The notes beneath the pieces were generated by a model, which worked only from the letters and a program-made list of their open reading frames with translations, was not told the DNA's origin and made no database searches. From Undaria pinnatifida (taxonomy: Eukaryota > Sar > Phaeophyceae > Laminariales > Alariaceae), in the NCBI GenBank assembly GCA_012845835.1, contig JABAKD010000023.1:9341840-9405839 (forward strand): DNA of 64,000 nt, written 5' to 3'. A program made the position numbers and the translations under genes. Positions 24,721 to 36,079 of the stretch are shown piece after piece. The stretch's first letter is position 1. Each line of letters begins with the position of its first letter.

Positions 24721-24879
24721 TATGAAGAAAGCATCGTCGGGAACAAATTTAGATGCCACTTTGGAAATTACGATAACTTGGAAATGTTGTCCCTAATTTA
24801 CTCGTTCAAGCTCTACATATATATGCCAAGATCCAAGAATAGCTCGGGCGTATGTATGTCACCCAAAATACACAAAAAA

Positions 24880-26575
24880 ACACATTTCTCGTTTGCTTCG
24901 CTAAGCGTCCATCCGCCTTCACGTCGATGTGCGAAACGGACACGGCAGGGCGAGGGTCGTTGAAGCCGCCCCCCAGAAGAAGGCGCTTGATCGAAGCTAT
25001 TTGACCGAGAATTCCAGTTCCGAGAAGCGCATACTCCTCCTGCAGACGTTATTTGTGTAATAAAGTCGAGCAAAATAACGGCGCTGAGCCTTTTTATATG
25101 AGGTTGACGTGCAGACCAAGCACGCTCATAATGAGAAACATTTCAACAGCACCAAATGCAATGATAACAAAAGACGAATTTGAGCGATGTACTACCTGAA
25201 TAATGCGCGTCCTTCAGGACGTATCATGCTCGTGTTGCAGCCTTTCTCATCTTCTTGTATTAATTATGGCATTCTCCACAACTACTCGCAATTTCATGTG
25301 TGCTATTCGTTCAAGCCCTGAAGACGTCAAGCAAAACAACCGCAATTTGGCTTGTTACTTGAATAATAGTTTGCGCAAAAACCTTGGCCTATTGGGTCAA
25401 AGCCTGCCAAAAAAGACCGCAATTATTTCCGGGGTCGCAATTCGGCTGGTCATTTGCATCATGTACGATATCTAGCGATTTTTTATTTGATTACGAAGCG
25501 AGTCCCTTAAGAATTTTACTTCCTAGATAAAGTTGTATCCCCGCCTTCGTTACCGGCCGTAGGGAACCTTTTGCAGATGTCGTCGTATATACATGTGCTA
25601 AAAGCACGTCATCACTCACGCGTTATTTGTTTATTTCTTCTCGTAGGTTGTCCATCGTGGCTGTACGTTGTTGTTGACGCGTACCCACTTAATATTTTAT
25701 CAGTTATTATGTTTTCATGTGCGTATACACCCGAAGTTATACACATTCTTCACAACCCCTCTTCCAGACGTTTTTTGCGTAATAAGGTTGCGCAAAGAAG
25801 GATTCTGAGCCGATATCAGGTTGATAGACAGACCAATCACGCTCGAAATGAGAAACACTTCTTTCTATCGCACCAAATGCTCTAATATTTACTACTTGTA
25901 TTATAACACGCGCTCAAGCCCTGCAGACGTCAAGCAAAACAAACCGTAGTGAGTATACCACCGCAAAAATAATACTTTTTAGCAACTACGTACCGTTTGG
26001 AAATTATGCCAATTTTGGAAATTATCCAAATGCTGCAGATGCTAAGATACAACCGAAGTCGCATGATTACCTCCTCAAAATACAATATTTTGCAACTTCT
26101 TCTTTGCCTCGTTCAGCATCCATCCGCGTTCACGTAGAGGGCCCAACGGACAAGGAAGGGCGAGGGGCGTTGGAGCCGCCCCTTGAAGACGTTGAAGTGT
26201 TTCATTCTTTCAAGCCCTGCAGACGTCAAGCAAAAACAACAAACGCTCAACCCGTGCAGACGTCAAGCAGAACAAACGCTCGAGAGTATGCCACCGCAAA
26301 ATTCGAAACACTAGCAACTGTCGTTTGGAAATGATGCCATTCCTGTAAATCATCCAGGCGCTGCAGACGTCAAGGTACAACCAAAATATCAAGAATTCCT
26401 CCTCGACATGCAATATATTTGCAACTTGTCGCTTGTCCCGCTCGGCATCCGTCCGCGTTGACGTCGAGGCGCGGAATGGATACGGCAGGGCGAGGGGCGT
26501 TTGAGCCGCCGCCCGAAGACGGCGCTCGAACGAAGCTATTAAACAGGGAATTCCAGTTCCGCAAATCACATACTA
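24880..26575. repeat. dispersed repeats with GGGCGAGGGGCGTT and CTGCAGACGTCAAGC
   Basis: Block 1 (GCATCCGTCCGCGTTGACGTC, then CGGCAGGGCGAGGGGCGTT, GCCGCC.CCGAAGA, GAATTCCAGTTCCG) is seen at about 24,900-25,030, 26,107-26,200 and 26,438-26,570. A short word (AGCCCTGCAGACGTCAAGCA) recurs near 25,313, 25,915, 26,213, 26,250 and 26,360. Related minus-strand peptides (RNWNS..NSF..APSSGG) arise from block 1, so it might derive from an exon. No intact gene. Confidence 0.65.
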
Positions 26576-26976
26576 AGGCCGAGACAAAAACAAGAAACTC
26601 CTCACCGAATCCCCCCCAACGGGACTAGTCATATATACTTCGAAGTATAGTCTTCTTATGCCGGAACAAGCCACAACAATGGGAGTTGGTATATCATCGT
26701 GCGTATCCATTTCTCACGTTGGACAATGTGGCATAACCGATCAAGTTCTTACATGATCCACCGGGTACCTGGAATACGACATGTTACACGCTTGTCCATA
26801 GATGTAGACGATGTACGCCTCCTGCACGGGGATGAGTTTGGCTGGTTTGCTATGTTTCATCCTAGGCTAAAACCCTATTGCTGGATTGAAGTGTCCTGTG
26901 GTATATTTTCAACATTAGAACACGAAGTCAGACATAAAAATCATTTCACGAACAGTTCAGCCACGCCACGGCTTAC
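26576..26976. other. no gene recognised
   Basis: Lies just 3' of the membrane-protein fragment on the minus strand. A donor-like CTCCTGTAG/ggcttac boundary at 26,976-26,977 suggests part of this may be intron. No exon found. Confidence 0.35.
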
Positions 26977-28350
26977 CTCCTGTAGCACATCCACTGCAAG
27001 CTGAAGGAAAAAAAATAACCGAGAACGGCACCTCTTCTTAGTGTTGTCAGCCACCCCAACCATGTCGGCCCTGTCGTTCACTAGGTTCATTAGGATAACC
27101 ACCAATCCCGCCACCTCGGATATGCCTTGAATACTAGTTTTCTTCACCAGTTCAGTCGCTGCTTCGATCACCTCGTGAGCACCACCAATACCACGAACAT
27201 TATTTCCACGAGCAGAGCTTGGGGATAGTTCGATATCGCCTCGCTCTGGTATGCCATTCACGGGGTCCTCGTCATTACGTGACAAATGGCCTCTTCCCGC
27301 CATTGCTACAGCGTCAACCGAAGGCGAGTGACACTCCTCAATACCCTCGCCCCCTCTATCGCCAACCACTGGGCGATGTGTTCCGTCTAGCTGGAACGAG
27401 GCATTGGCCGCACCATCGACATCAACATGTCGCCCACCTGCCACCTGTCACTGTTACGAAAGAGGTCAACGACAAGACTTCTTTGTCAATTACCTTCTGG
27501 TGAACAAGAGTAGAAGGAGAGCGACCCGATCTTCCTGTTGCGGTAGATCGGTCGACCGTAAGCGCGCACCTTCACCTTGTGGGACTGTGGAGTTTCGCAG
27601 CTTTCGGCTTCGTCTGCGGCAAAACCACCCTGCCCCGGCCAACAAAGCCAAGGCAAGCACAGATGACAATATCGTCGTCGTAACCCTTGTGTTGAAGGGT
27701 TCGAAGGCGCGGAAATGGGTACGATGGTGTGTTCATGACAGCCAAGGGTGCTTGGGTGGGTGCCGACGGGAGTGAAAACGGTTTCGCCGTCCCCTCAAAA
27801 GAAGTTGGAGAAGCCGATGGCACGATGCTGGGTTCTGGAAACGCCGAAAACGGTGTGGGTGCAGCGCTGGCAGGGGTACTGGTGTCGAGTAGGACGGCAA
27901 CAAAATATTGATTGCTTCTAGGCTGAGACTCGTGTGTGCTTCTTGCCAACAGTACCTTGGGAATCAGAGCACTCGAAGCAATGCGGTACCCATGGTAGGC
28001 CCCCACTGATCCATTCTGCACGCGAAAATCACATGGAAATTGGCCAACATAGAACACACCAGATATACAACAATTTAGCGGTAACACATGTATGTGTGTC
28101 GTTTTCGAACATTGATTGTTGATGATGCATTTTTATCTGCCGAGCAACAGCTCACGCGTGACAACAAATGGCGCCAACTCACCTGCCGACTTGAAATCTC
28201 CGTGCCAAATTTGTCCAGCTCGACAAAAGTGAAGTCGTCACGGCCAGCCGCAAAGTCCTTCCACACCCCAGCCGTACGTCTTGAAACATAAAATGAGTCG
28301 TCGTCTCCTGCCACAGCTGCATAAGCCTTATCGATTTCGACGGTGCCGCC
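26977..28350 (-). CDS. single-pass membrane protein fragment, spliced, possibly broken
   Basis: Exon 28,350-28,183 (56 codons) starts after TCTGATTTCCCAG and ends at CGGCAG|GTGAGT; it encodes a compact region with RTAGVWKDFAAGRDDFTFVE. A 167-bp intron follows, ending CGTGCAG, then an exon from 28,015 (GAYHGYRIASSALIPK), also phase 0. Downstream comes a Ser/Pro/Thr-rich stalk (STPASAAPTPFSAFPEPS), then, in a different frame, a hydrophobic helix and basic stop-transfer (SVLALALLAGAGWFCRRRSR, about 27,690-27,600). A later segment (27,444-26,977) is hydrophilic, then helical: HEVIEAATELVKK, GISEVAGLVVILMNLVND. I infer outside domain, stalk, membrane span, cytosolic helical domain. The frame change between stalk and helix means a missed intron or a frameshift. 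The family is not recognised; the last helices faintly recall helical-bundle adaptor regions seen before kinase or NTPase domains. Both ends are incomplete. Confidence 0.5.
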
Positions 28351-29030
28351 CTGGGAAATCAGAACCAGCGGTTTAAAGAGCGACTGGCGGTTGATTGATG
28401 TCTTTTTATTCGTGCATCGTGTGCTAGAACCACCGCAAGCCAGTTCATGTTCTTTGGGTCGTTGCGTCGGAAAAGCGTCGAAACCAGCTCCCAAGTAAGG
28501 TGGCAGCGGGCAAGCATTATATTCACGGACTCGGCCCTCTAACCTGTGTCATGAAGTGTGCAGCACTTTCGAGTAGACGTTCAACCAGCAATTCCTTACA
28601 CGCCATCTCGAAGCGGAAGACAAGTACTGTACTCGTCTCTGATTCACCAACGGGTTACGGATTGATCCCCCACCACCACCGTTCAGTTCTGGAAGCATGG
28701 TTCTTCAGATTTACCCCCGGGGGAATCGTTCATTTCGATAACGCAAAATCCCCTCCTCTTCCTGGGTATCCTCCCGGGGCGCTTTAAATTTTTCCGGAGT
28801 CCCCCCCAGGGGTACAAGGGTTTTGGGTCAGGTGCCCAGTCCTGAAGGGTTATCAGGTCGATACCGACGTGCCACGCCTTCCCACTTTGCCCCCATCCGC
28901 ACAATTCTGCCCAGGGTAGCTTAAAGCGTCAGACGTTTGACGGAGCTCGTACGAGATGCACCCAGTGCTTTCAGTTACCCTGCGCAGCGTGAACAGCGGG
29001 TCTGGGATTCCCTGGCAGGCAGACCCTCAC
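28351..29030. other. no firm gene; possible intron or upstream exons
   Basis: Lies between the membrane-protein fragment and a candidate first exon, both on the minus strand. A run of CCCCCGGGGG-like words (about 28,710-28,815) gives a Pro/Gly-rich frame that I do not trust. Confidence 0.3.
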
Positions 29031-29165
29031 CATTGTCTTGGAGGATCTAGCACTGTCGGGACGGGTCAAGCACCGCCACGTGCTCTCCTGTTCTTCCTCT
29101 TCCTCAGCCTCCTCCTCTTCCTCCGTTATCTCCTCTCTGAACTGCTGCTCGTAGATCTTGTCCAT
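29031..29165 (-). CDS. candidate first exon, Glu-rich
   Basis: ATG at 29,165 opens 45 codons ending SARSSKTM, followed by a donor-like ATG|GTGAGG at 29,030. Residues 10-27 are nearly all Glu (EEITEEEEEAEEEEEQ), which comes from a GAGGAA-type repeat and may form a coiled or disordered acidic segment. The exact codon phase at the donor and the ATG make it plausible. Without a matching acceptor I cannot say whether it belongs to the membrane-protein fragment downstream or to another gene. Confidence 0.25.
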
Positions 29166-29317
29166 GTTTCATGTGTGTGGTGTGTGTGTCTTTCTTGCTC
29201 CCCCCACGGGTAGATGTCCCTCCGGGTAATGTTGCAAAAAAAAAAACCCTCCTCGGGGTTAAATCAGAGACGATTACGGTAGATCCTCTTTCCCAGCAAA
29301 ATAATAATACAAAAAAT

Positions 29318-29415
29318 TAAAATACACTCCAGCTGTGAGATCGAATATTTTGTCTAAACTCATTTTTGCAAGCTGTGTGTGATACTCTGATCGCGCGTAT
29401 TACGGGTCGTGTGTC
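29318..29415 (-). repeat. DR1, short end piece
   Basis: AATACACTCCAGCTGTGAGA to CGCGCGTATTACGGG, the reverse of the 3' end of DR1 block D. It stops before the CCGACCTATATCCTTAATG part. Runs of A lie just outside its inner end. Confidence 0.85.
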
Positions 29416-31067
29416 TCAAATGATGTATGTACACACACCTGATACTATGTTTTCAGGCACCGAACCGTATCATATTATCGCTTGTCCTGTGAGTGGGCTC
29501 TGTATATATGAAGAGCCTCAGAGGTAGCACCGTTTTTGGTCAAAAGCACTTGTTAATACGAATACCAGTAATAAGAATACTACGAGCCACAGTAAGCAGT
29601 AACGAGAATGACAACGATACCATAATAGGAACAGCAACAATAACACGAACAAGAACAAAATGAGTTTGCAAAGTGGCGCTTGAGAACAGAGGTGGATAGG
29701 AAAGAGTGGCCGACACTCGTGCTGCAACATACATGGAGGTAGCACGGGGCGCGATCATTATAAGCATGTTCTAAATGCGGGGCTCGACGAATGCTACGAC
29801 AGAGATGCCCCTGATGCTTTCTGGGGCTCCTCACGTGAGGGGGTCAATTATTCGCCGAAAAACGGATTGGGAGGAAGTATGATGCTCTCCCCAACAAACA
29901 ACCCCGTACCATTTCCTTTTTGCTGCATCCGCTTGGACGCTTGCACGCTATACGTACGTGTCAGAAACGGAGTACTGCTTCTCCGCGTCACTGTTTTCAC
30001 GTTTCCACACGTTGATGTTTGTTCACCTGCCATCACACTTAAACTTCTTAAAATTCAAATCTTGCTTAACGGATCGTTCCTCACAGCAGAGGGTCGTCCC
30101 AACGTGTGTACATCAGTACATGTCCGCTCAAGTTGGTGACATCCAATTTACCAAGTTCACTAGTGCATGCGACCGATAGCGACACGTTTCCTTGCACGCA
30201 AGAACTCTCAGCGCAACCTGCTTCAAAGAAATCAGCACCTTAACAGCACTTCAATACCACCATTGGCAACACGCCACCAACTGCTTTTCGTACAACCACG
30301 AGTACATAATCACAACGACAAGGTATGGGCGTCATCACAGCGTAACTCAATTTACGACACTTGTCGCGACCCATATTGGCGTCATCGGGTACGAAGAATC
30401 GTCAGCGACTAGCCATGTAACAGCCGTACCTGGGACGCCTGGAGCAGAACGCCATCTACATTAGAGGCTACTGCTCTAGCTATCACAACGACCGCAACTC
30501 TCCCGTTAAACACAGGTTCGTTCCTCCAATTACCCTTTGCGTTGAACAGGAAGACATCGTACCGAGTTTCCACAAGAAAATTCATGCGGAAAAATCTTCC
30601 CATCATTCCCCTGGAGACGGACAGCATGGCCAACTACAATCTCACGCGCAACGCCAGCTCGAACATCACCAGCATCCGAGCCTTCATCAAGTAGGTGACC
30701 AAGGGAATCTCCAGCAGAACCCAGACCAGCCACTTGGTTCATGAGCAACAACATAGTCTTGGAGCCATATTTTGGACATGGCCGAAAATAAAATGAAAAC
30801 GACCGGATATCTGGAGTTCGACTTTTCGTTTATATATTGTTAAACGGAGGCTGGAGACACAAACGTTTTCGCACGCCGCATTAATATCGTTGGCATGCCA
30901 AGCACCAGCAAAAACAACCGGAAGCTGGTAAACAACCATCCACTATAATAGCAGAACCAAGGTGCAACGACCGCAAGAGGGTAGGATACCAGCACTCTCA
31001 GACAGGTCGACGTCGCCGTCTATATTGACAATCGGCAGCACTACGGCATCCTCTCACTGGCAGATAC
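29416..31067. other. unassigned; one solitary MITE end and an open frame
   Basis: A lone CTACGATAG-family end, ATGCTACGACAGAGATGCC, lies at about 29,789-29,808, followed by words shared with the family interior (CGGATTGGGAGGAAGTATGA). A plus-strand frame open from 30,413 to 30,694 ends NYNLTRNASSNITSIRAF and looks protein-like, but has no family or clear exon borders. The minus frames over 30,409-30,939 overlap it. Confidence 0.3.
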
Positions 31068-31305
31068 GCGTGCTACCATAGAGGTGCACCCCTTTTTTCC
31101 GAGGTTCTTCACTTTTGGATGCTTAAGACCTCTCCCAAAAGCCGATTCGGAGGAACATAAAACCGCCACCGGATAAAACATCCCATGGTCTAATACACAA
31201 CGAGAATTATGATGAAAAATGGCCAAGTTCCGACGGTTTTGGGTCAAGTAGCCCCGTCATTCAGACACAAAATATCCAAAACGTGCTACCTCTATCGTAG
31301 CATGC
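31068..31305. mobile_element. MITE-like element, CTACGATAG family
   Basis: Left end CGTGCTACCATAGAGGTGCA; right end, reversed, CATGCTACGATAGAGGTAG. The interior (CCGATTCGGAGGAACATAAA, ACAACGAGAATTATGATGAA) matches the element at 49,337-49,567. About 238 bp, non-coding. Confidence 0.8.
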
Positions 31306-31569
31306 GTCCAGAGCAAACACCGTCAACAGCAACAACAACACGGCAACCCGGTGAACAGCCCTCTACGAACACAAACAAGGCGTGACAACAACCGACAGGA
31401 CGGTCGAGCATTGTCATGCATCATCACCAGCTCAAGCTTCACAATCACATCTATACATCTACATAATCGTCACCTACCTGAGTTATTCTTCTCGTGTGCC
31501 ATATACTCGGAGTATATGTAAGAACACGAAGATCCTCTGCACCAGCAACAAGCTACTGGTTAATATATT

Positions 31570-31910
31570 GTAAGTGGTCAAACGGGCTAATACCCCGATA
31601 AGTCCTTAACAAATGTCTTCGTCGACATACCATGGTTTCTTTGGGTCGTGGGCTCGAATCCTACATCCACCGTAAAATACTTTTTCAGCCTTTCCGCATG
31701 TATGTCGAACTTACTTGGAAAATACTCTCCCCGGTATCCCCAGGAAATGAAACAGCTGGGATATTGACAAGTCCGCCCGTATATCCGGCCGACCTGCTAT
31801 CCCGCCGTTTCAGGGGGGGAGAGTGTTATAAGCTTGGTTTGGGGAAGCTATTATTAGTTAACCTTATGCAAGTGGTCAAACGCACTAATACCTTACTAAG
31901 TCCTTAACAG
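31570..31910 (+). mobile_element. SINE1 unit with a second head, plus orientation
   Basis: Head 31,570-31,668: AAGTGGTCAAACGGGCTAAT (A-box-like) and GGGCTCGAATCCTACATCCA (B-box plus arm). Body 31,670-31,867: TTTTCAGCCTTTCC, ACTCTCCCC..GAAACAGCTGGGATA, CGGCCGACCTGCTATCCCGC, GTTTCAGGGGGGAGAGT. At 31,868 a second head starts directly (GCAAGTGGTCAAACGCACTA) and is cut off by 31,910. The body contains an imperfect inverted repeat (ACTCTCCCC..GGGGAGAGT). Confidence 0.7.
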
Positions 31911-32936
31911 TACGAGATATGCATACAACTCGAAGTATACGAGATAATGATGTTATTAAAAATATGAATGATATGATATTATATGCAGTATAGTTTATCT
32001 TCATGACGCGATGGAATCCGTGGTCTTCTATCCGCAGAAATCTTCAACCCACAATGATGGCCCCAAAATGGATACATTACTGTAGGTTGTTGTTTTAGTC
32101 AGGGTAATTATAGTCGGAGAGTTGTCGTTGCGCCTGCTGCCAAACGTTAGGTGGTTCGGCCACAGTATGCGAAGAATGTGCGAGCGAGCGCAAATTGCCA
32201 CAGAAAACGCGATAAAATTTAGACAAGAATGATTATCAATCTTCTATTGAAAATAGTCGAGGGTGCCCGGATCCTGCAACATGACACCGTGATTCATGTT
32301 CTTACGAGAGGACGTTAACGGCACGGATCTACCCCGGATTATAGAAGGAGATACCCATCAGTGTGTTGGTATTCAAGCTGGTCGTCCTATTATATTTCGT
32401 TCAACGCTGCTGTGTAGTATTGCTCAGTACTCATAAAGCAGTATCAGCAGGTACCGGACATCACCGCAACGCCAGGCAACGGACATTAATGCAGAAAAAA
32501 TATATATCACCACGCAATCCTATTGTCACAATACGTGATTTTCGCATGGTACATAGTTTGTATATATTACGGGGGGACGTATTAATAGTTAATGCATTCA
32601 CGGCCATGAACAAAAAAAACAAAAGAAATCAGGGGGCCATAAAAAACATATATCCAACCAACACTATGTTGCATATCCTACGAACTTTCATATTTATAAT
32701 TGTTCTCTGCGGCGATGGGGGGGAGGGGGGGGGGGGGGGGGGGGGCTCCACTACTAGCGTAGCACGAGAGCCGTCACACAGGCCTCTGCTTCTAGCATAC
32801 TATCATACTGCCAGAACCCCAGAGCCGCCCCACCCCTCCTTACTGGCCGGGGCTTTAACATAGGCAGTCTCGGGCGACCGATACCCCCAACGGTAGTAAA
32901 CCATTGTCATACCCCAACTCCGAGGTCGCGTTGATA
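31911..32936. other. mostly unassigned; poly-G tract near 32,717-32,745
   Basis: Holds a LINE scrap (32,119-32,232) and a near-pure run of G (32,717-32,745). A 166-codon plus frame (32,363-32,863) runs across the poly-G tract and has no recognisable domain. Confidence 0.4.
32119..32232 (+). pseudogene. LINE scrap, region after the reverse transcriptase
   Basis: The plus frame reads LPNVRWFGHSMRRMCERAQI before a stop at 32,230. The RWFGH.MRRM pattern is typical of the segment after the reverse transcriptase core in many non-LTR retrotransposons. Nothing else of the element is seen beside it. Confidence 0.5.
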
Positions 32937-35470
32937 CTACGTTGTTCGACCCCGCGCAGCACCTCGCCCTTGCTGTCTCCCTATCTTTCCAGTTTCTGCT
33001 AGTTTTCGAGGTACTCTACCCGCGTCCTCTGTGATATTGCGGGTATATGTCTCGCAAGACTTCGAGGACGTCCATCTGCCTTTCCTTCGGATGACCTTCT
33101 CCGACACTTCCCAACCGGCCGCCAGCGTGGTGGCTGCGCCGAGACGCAATGAGTGGATACACAATGGATGGTGACCACTTTCCTGGGATCATCCCCTGTG
33201 TTCGGTACAATCTGGTGAAGTGCCGAGACCGCCTCCGTTTCGCTCCACACGCTAACCTCGTCAACGAACCGATCCGACGGCAAGGCGGCGTTTTCCGGCG
33301 GTGTTCGGTAACCCGACATCAACTCCATGGTGAGAGCGACGACACCGCCACCTGCTCCCACCCCGGAACGTGCACCCCATGACGCCATCGCGCGTGCGTA
33401 CGATGTTGGGCCTAATCACCATTATGACATCGAAACCGAACCTCGATCCGAGTAGCCTGGTGTCACTGCAACGAGGTCAATGCCCCCCCCCCCCCCCCCC
33501 CCCCCGGTGGAACGCTACATCTCTCCTTGTCAAACAACGCACGGGGTGTACCACGTCGCTCGCTGAGGCAAAGAGTGCGTACGACTTCGCCACAAAAAAA
33601 ATAAAATACGATAACTGGGTCAACGCGAGAGACGTCCCATGAACTGGGCCGCCCGGGCCCCACAACAAAGCCACGCTCTGTCTTCTCAAGAATACGCCCC
33701 AACATATCGGGCGCCGCACTTTTTCTGAAGTCACTGCGGCGACGTGCGACCATGCGATCCCTGTTCATGGGCGGTATATACGCGTCGACGATGCGTGCTA
33801 CCGCATTTATAAGTGGACGCGGTTGAAGTGTAAAAAGGCCAAAATTCTTCCTGCAATAGTACCGGCTTGGTTACCTCCGATGTACACCGCGCTACAACGT
33901 CGAGCAACGCCTGAAATTATGTGCATCGGAGACTGCTGCGTCGAAATACTCAGCCTCCCCAGTCAACCCCCGTTGAAAAGAAGCGGTGTAAGACTCCAGG
34001 CCCAACGTGTAAGCTCAGTTTGTGAATGGCGCAACTGACTGCCGCATCCAAGCACGCACAACCCGGTATTCCCACTTCGATGCCTCGTCATATGACGTGT
34101 GTCGAAGAGAGTGTGCGAGGCCTGTCAAACACACGGGAAAATCCCTGCGAACTCCGACACCCAAACTGCAACCTATGGTCGGTCACGACCCACTTGTGAA
34201 GTCGTATCCAAACCCGGGAACCCCCTCCCACTGCACGCTGACCTGACGGGAAGCCTCCGTGACCTCTGTATTGCATAACCCACGCCGTGTGCGCGGCCCG
34301 AATCGTCGGTGCACGCAAGTAATATACCAAATGGCGTATAGCAACACGCGACCCAATGCAACCCGTACCGCGTGTTCGAAGTCGGTGTCGGTGTTGACTA
34401 TGTCTATGCGAGAAAACACCGGAAACGCCAGGTCCTGGATGATCCGAGTGTTCGGAGGCGACACCGCCACGCCCAACGGAGACAGCCGCAAATCAGGAGG
34501 GGTATGCGCCTCGCTGCGCCGGAACATTAATGCCCGTCCAAACCGTGCGTCGTCAAAGATCCCAGCGATAACGCTGTCAGAGTGTGATGCTGCACTGCGA
34601 TGGTTTGAACATACCAAGGCTGCGCTGATATCCGTGCCACGGACATCAACTTGTACCAAGCCACCGTTTTCTGCGAGCGCCGACAACTGCTGTACCTCTG
34701 AAATTATTTTCCGTCTCCCGACCAAACGCACCTTGGCTTCTTCCACACGCAGCACACCCAGGGACTTTGTTATGGCCGGCATGCATCCAAAGCGGTTATC
34801 ACTCCCCCGAAAATACGACTAATGCCCCTGGGCCACTATGCCCAAGAACTTCATCGCGCAACATCAACACAAATATAAAAAATCCTGTCACACCTGGGCC
34901 CCCAACGGATGCCCATTCGGGACGTGCGAGCTGTGCAACTCGTGCGGCTGTTTCCGTGCATCTTCTGATAGGCCGCGACCGAGAAGAGGGGGCGAGTCTT
35001 GCTCCTCTACTCGTCTGCTTTTTCCGTCTCGGAACAAGCGGACGCCCCCACGAGCGACGCCCCGCTTCCGCTGCCGCCGCTTCCGCTGCCGAAACCCCAG
35101 CCGCCGATGCCGGGACCATGGACGCCGCTGCCAGAACCACCGCCGCCGCTGCTGCCACGACCGCTACAATCAACTACTGCCGCCGTCTTTCTCTTGTCCT
35201 TGGCCTTCTTGGCCGAAGCATCCGCAGCGGCCGCACCGCCATCGGCCGACCTAGCAAACGAGCTGCAACAGCGGGACGTTGACACCGGCCCCACCACGCG
35301 GAACGGAGGCCAGGAAATCTATGGCTTCCAGGGCTCCAAGCATGGTGCGAACGCGCGCCGAAATGTCCACCGTATTCCCCACCTACCCTTGCACGGCTGC
35401 CCTCTGCAAATATGCCGGATGCCCTAGGCAGATCACCTACCACAGCCACGTCGTAGGACTGCTCCATGAC
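32937..35470 (-). mobile_element. DIRS-like tyrosine-recombinase retrotransposon fossil, broken
   Basis: Three parts lie in the expected order on the minus strand. The upstream part (35,470-35,007) is Gly/Ser-rich and may be what is left of a gag-like region. The reverse transcriptase part (34,782-34,088) carries LSPLGVAV and NTRIIQDLAF, typical of the DIRS/Ngaro type, and a LQFG motif further on. At the end (33,388-32,937) is the C-terminus of a tyrosine recombinase with HSLRLGAATTLAAGW and IRRKGRWTSS. The copy is short for the family, so much is deleted, and it has several breaks (at least four). A poly-C run (33,481-33,506) lies inside. Terminal repeats were not found. Divergence and loss suggest an old insertion. 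Confidence 0.7.
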
Positions 35471-36079
35471 GTCACGGCGCGGGCGGCGCCATTATTTTTG
35501 TTTATTTCTTAAGCGGCAGTAGACTAGCTCCTGCTGTAGACATACTAATCGGAAAACGAAGTGTTGTTCAACTCGCTGATGTACTGGCAGGGGTACGCAC
35601 GTGACACGCGTGAAGTCTCGACAGTGATCCCCCCTTACCGTTGTACTCGATCTAAAATGTTCATCCATCGGTAGGACCCCCAATATCGTATATGTATAAT
35701 TGAAATTTCTTCTTCCCTTCGAGCACATCTCTTTGTGCTCGTACCTTTGTCCAAAACGTCGGGTGGGGTGGGCACAATTCGACAGTCGGTCTCACGTTGC
35801 CTGAGGTTTGGGCGCGATCCGTCCAGTGTGTCGCGCGTGGCAAGCCTTTGAAACTTGTTTGGCCTTGGGCACACTTGAGGCAAATCCCCGGGTTTCCACA
35901 ACATTCCCGGGGTTTGGGTTTGTGCATCCCCTATCCCCGTGTACGCACGTAATACTTGGATGGAACCCGCGTTTCTCTGCTCGTAGAGGGTACACTCACA
36001 TTTCCCTATTTTTGCACAGAGCACCACGCTACGATCCTGCCTACCAGCAGCAGTCCAGCCCCCTAGCAACGCAGCCTGC
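35471..36079. other. no gene recognised
   Basis: A 172-codon minus frame (35,635-36,153) has no recognisable domain. It could be part of the neighbouring fossil or unrelated. Confidence 0.35.

Noticed and set aside
32363-32863. 166-codon plus-strand frame
   Set aside because: Crosses a poly-G tract that gives a Gly run; no domain on either side.
34999-35427. Pro-rich plus frame and its overlapping plus-strand neighbours
   Set aside because: These are shadows of a Gly/Ser-rich minus-strand region in the DIRS-like fossil.
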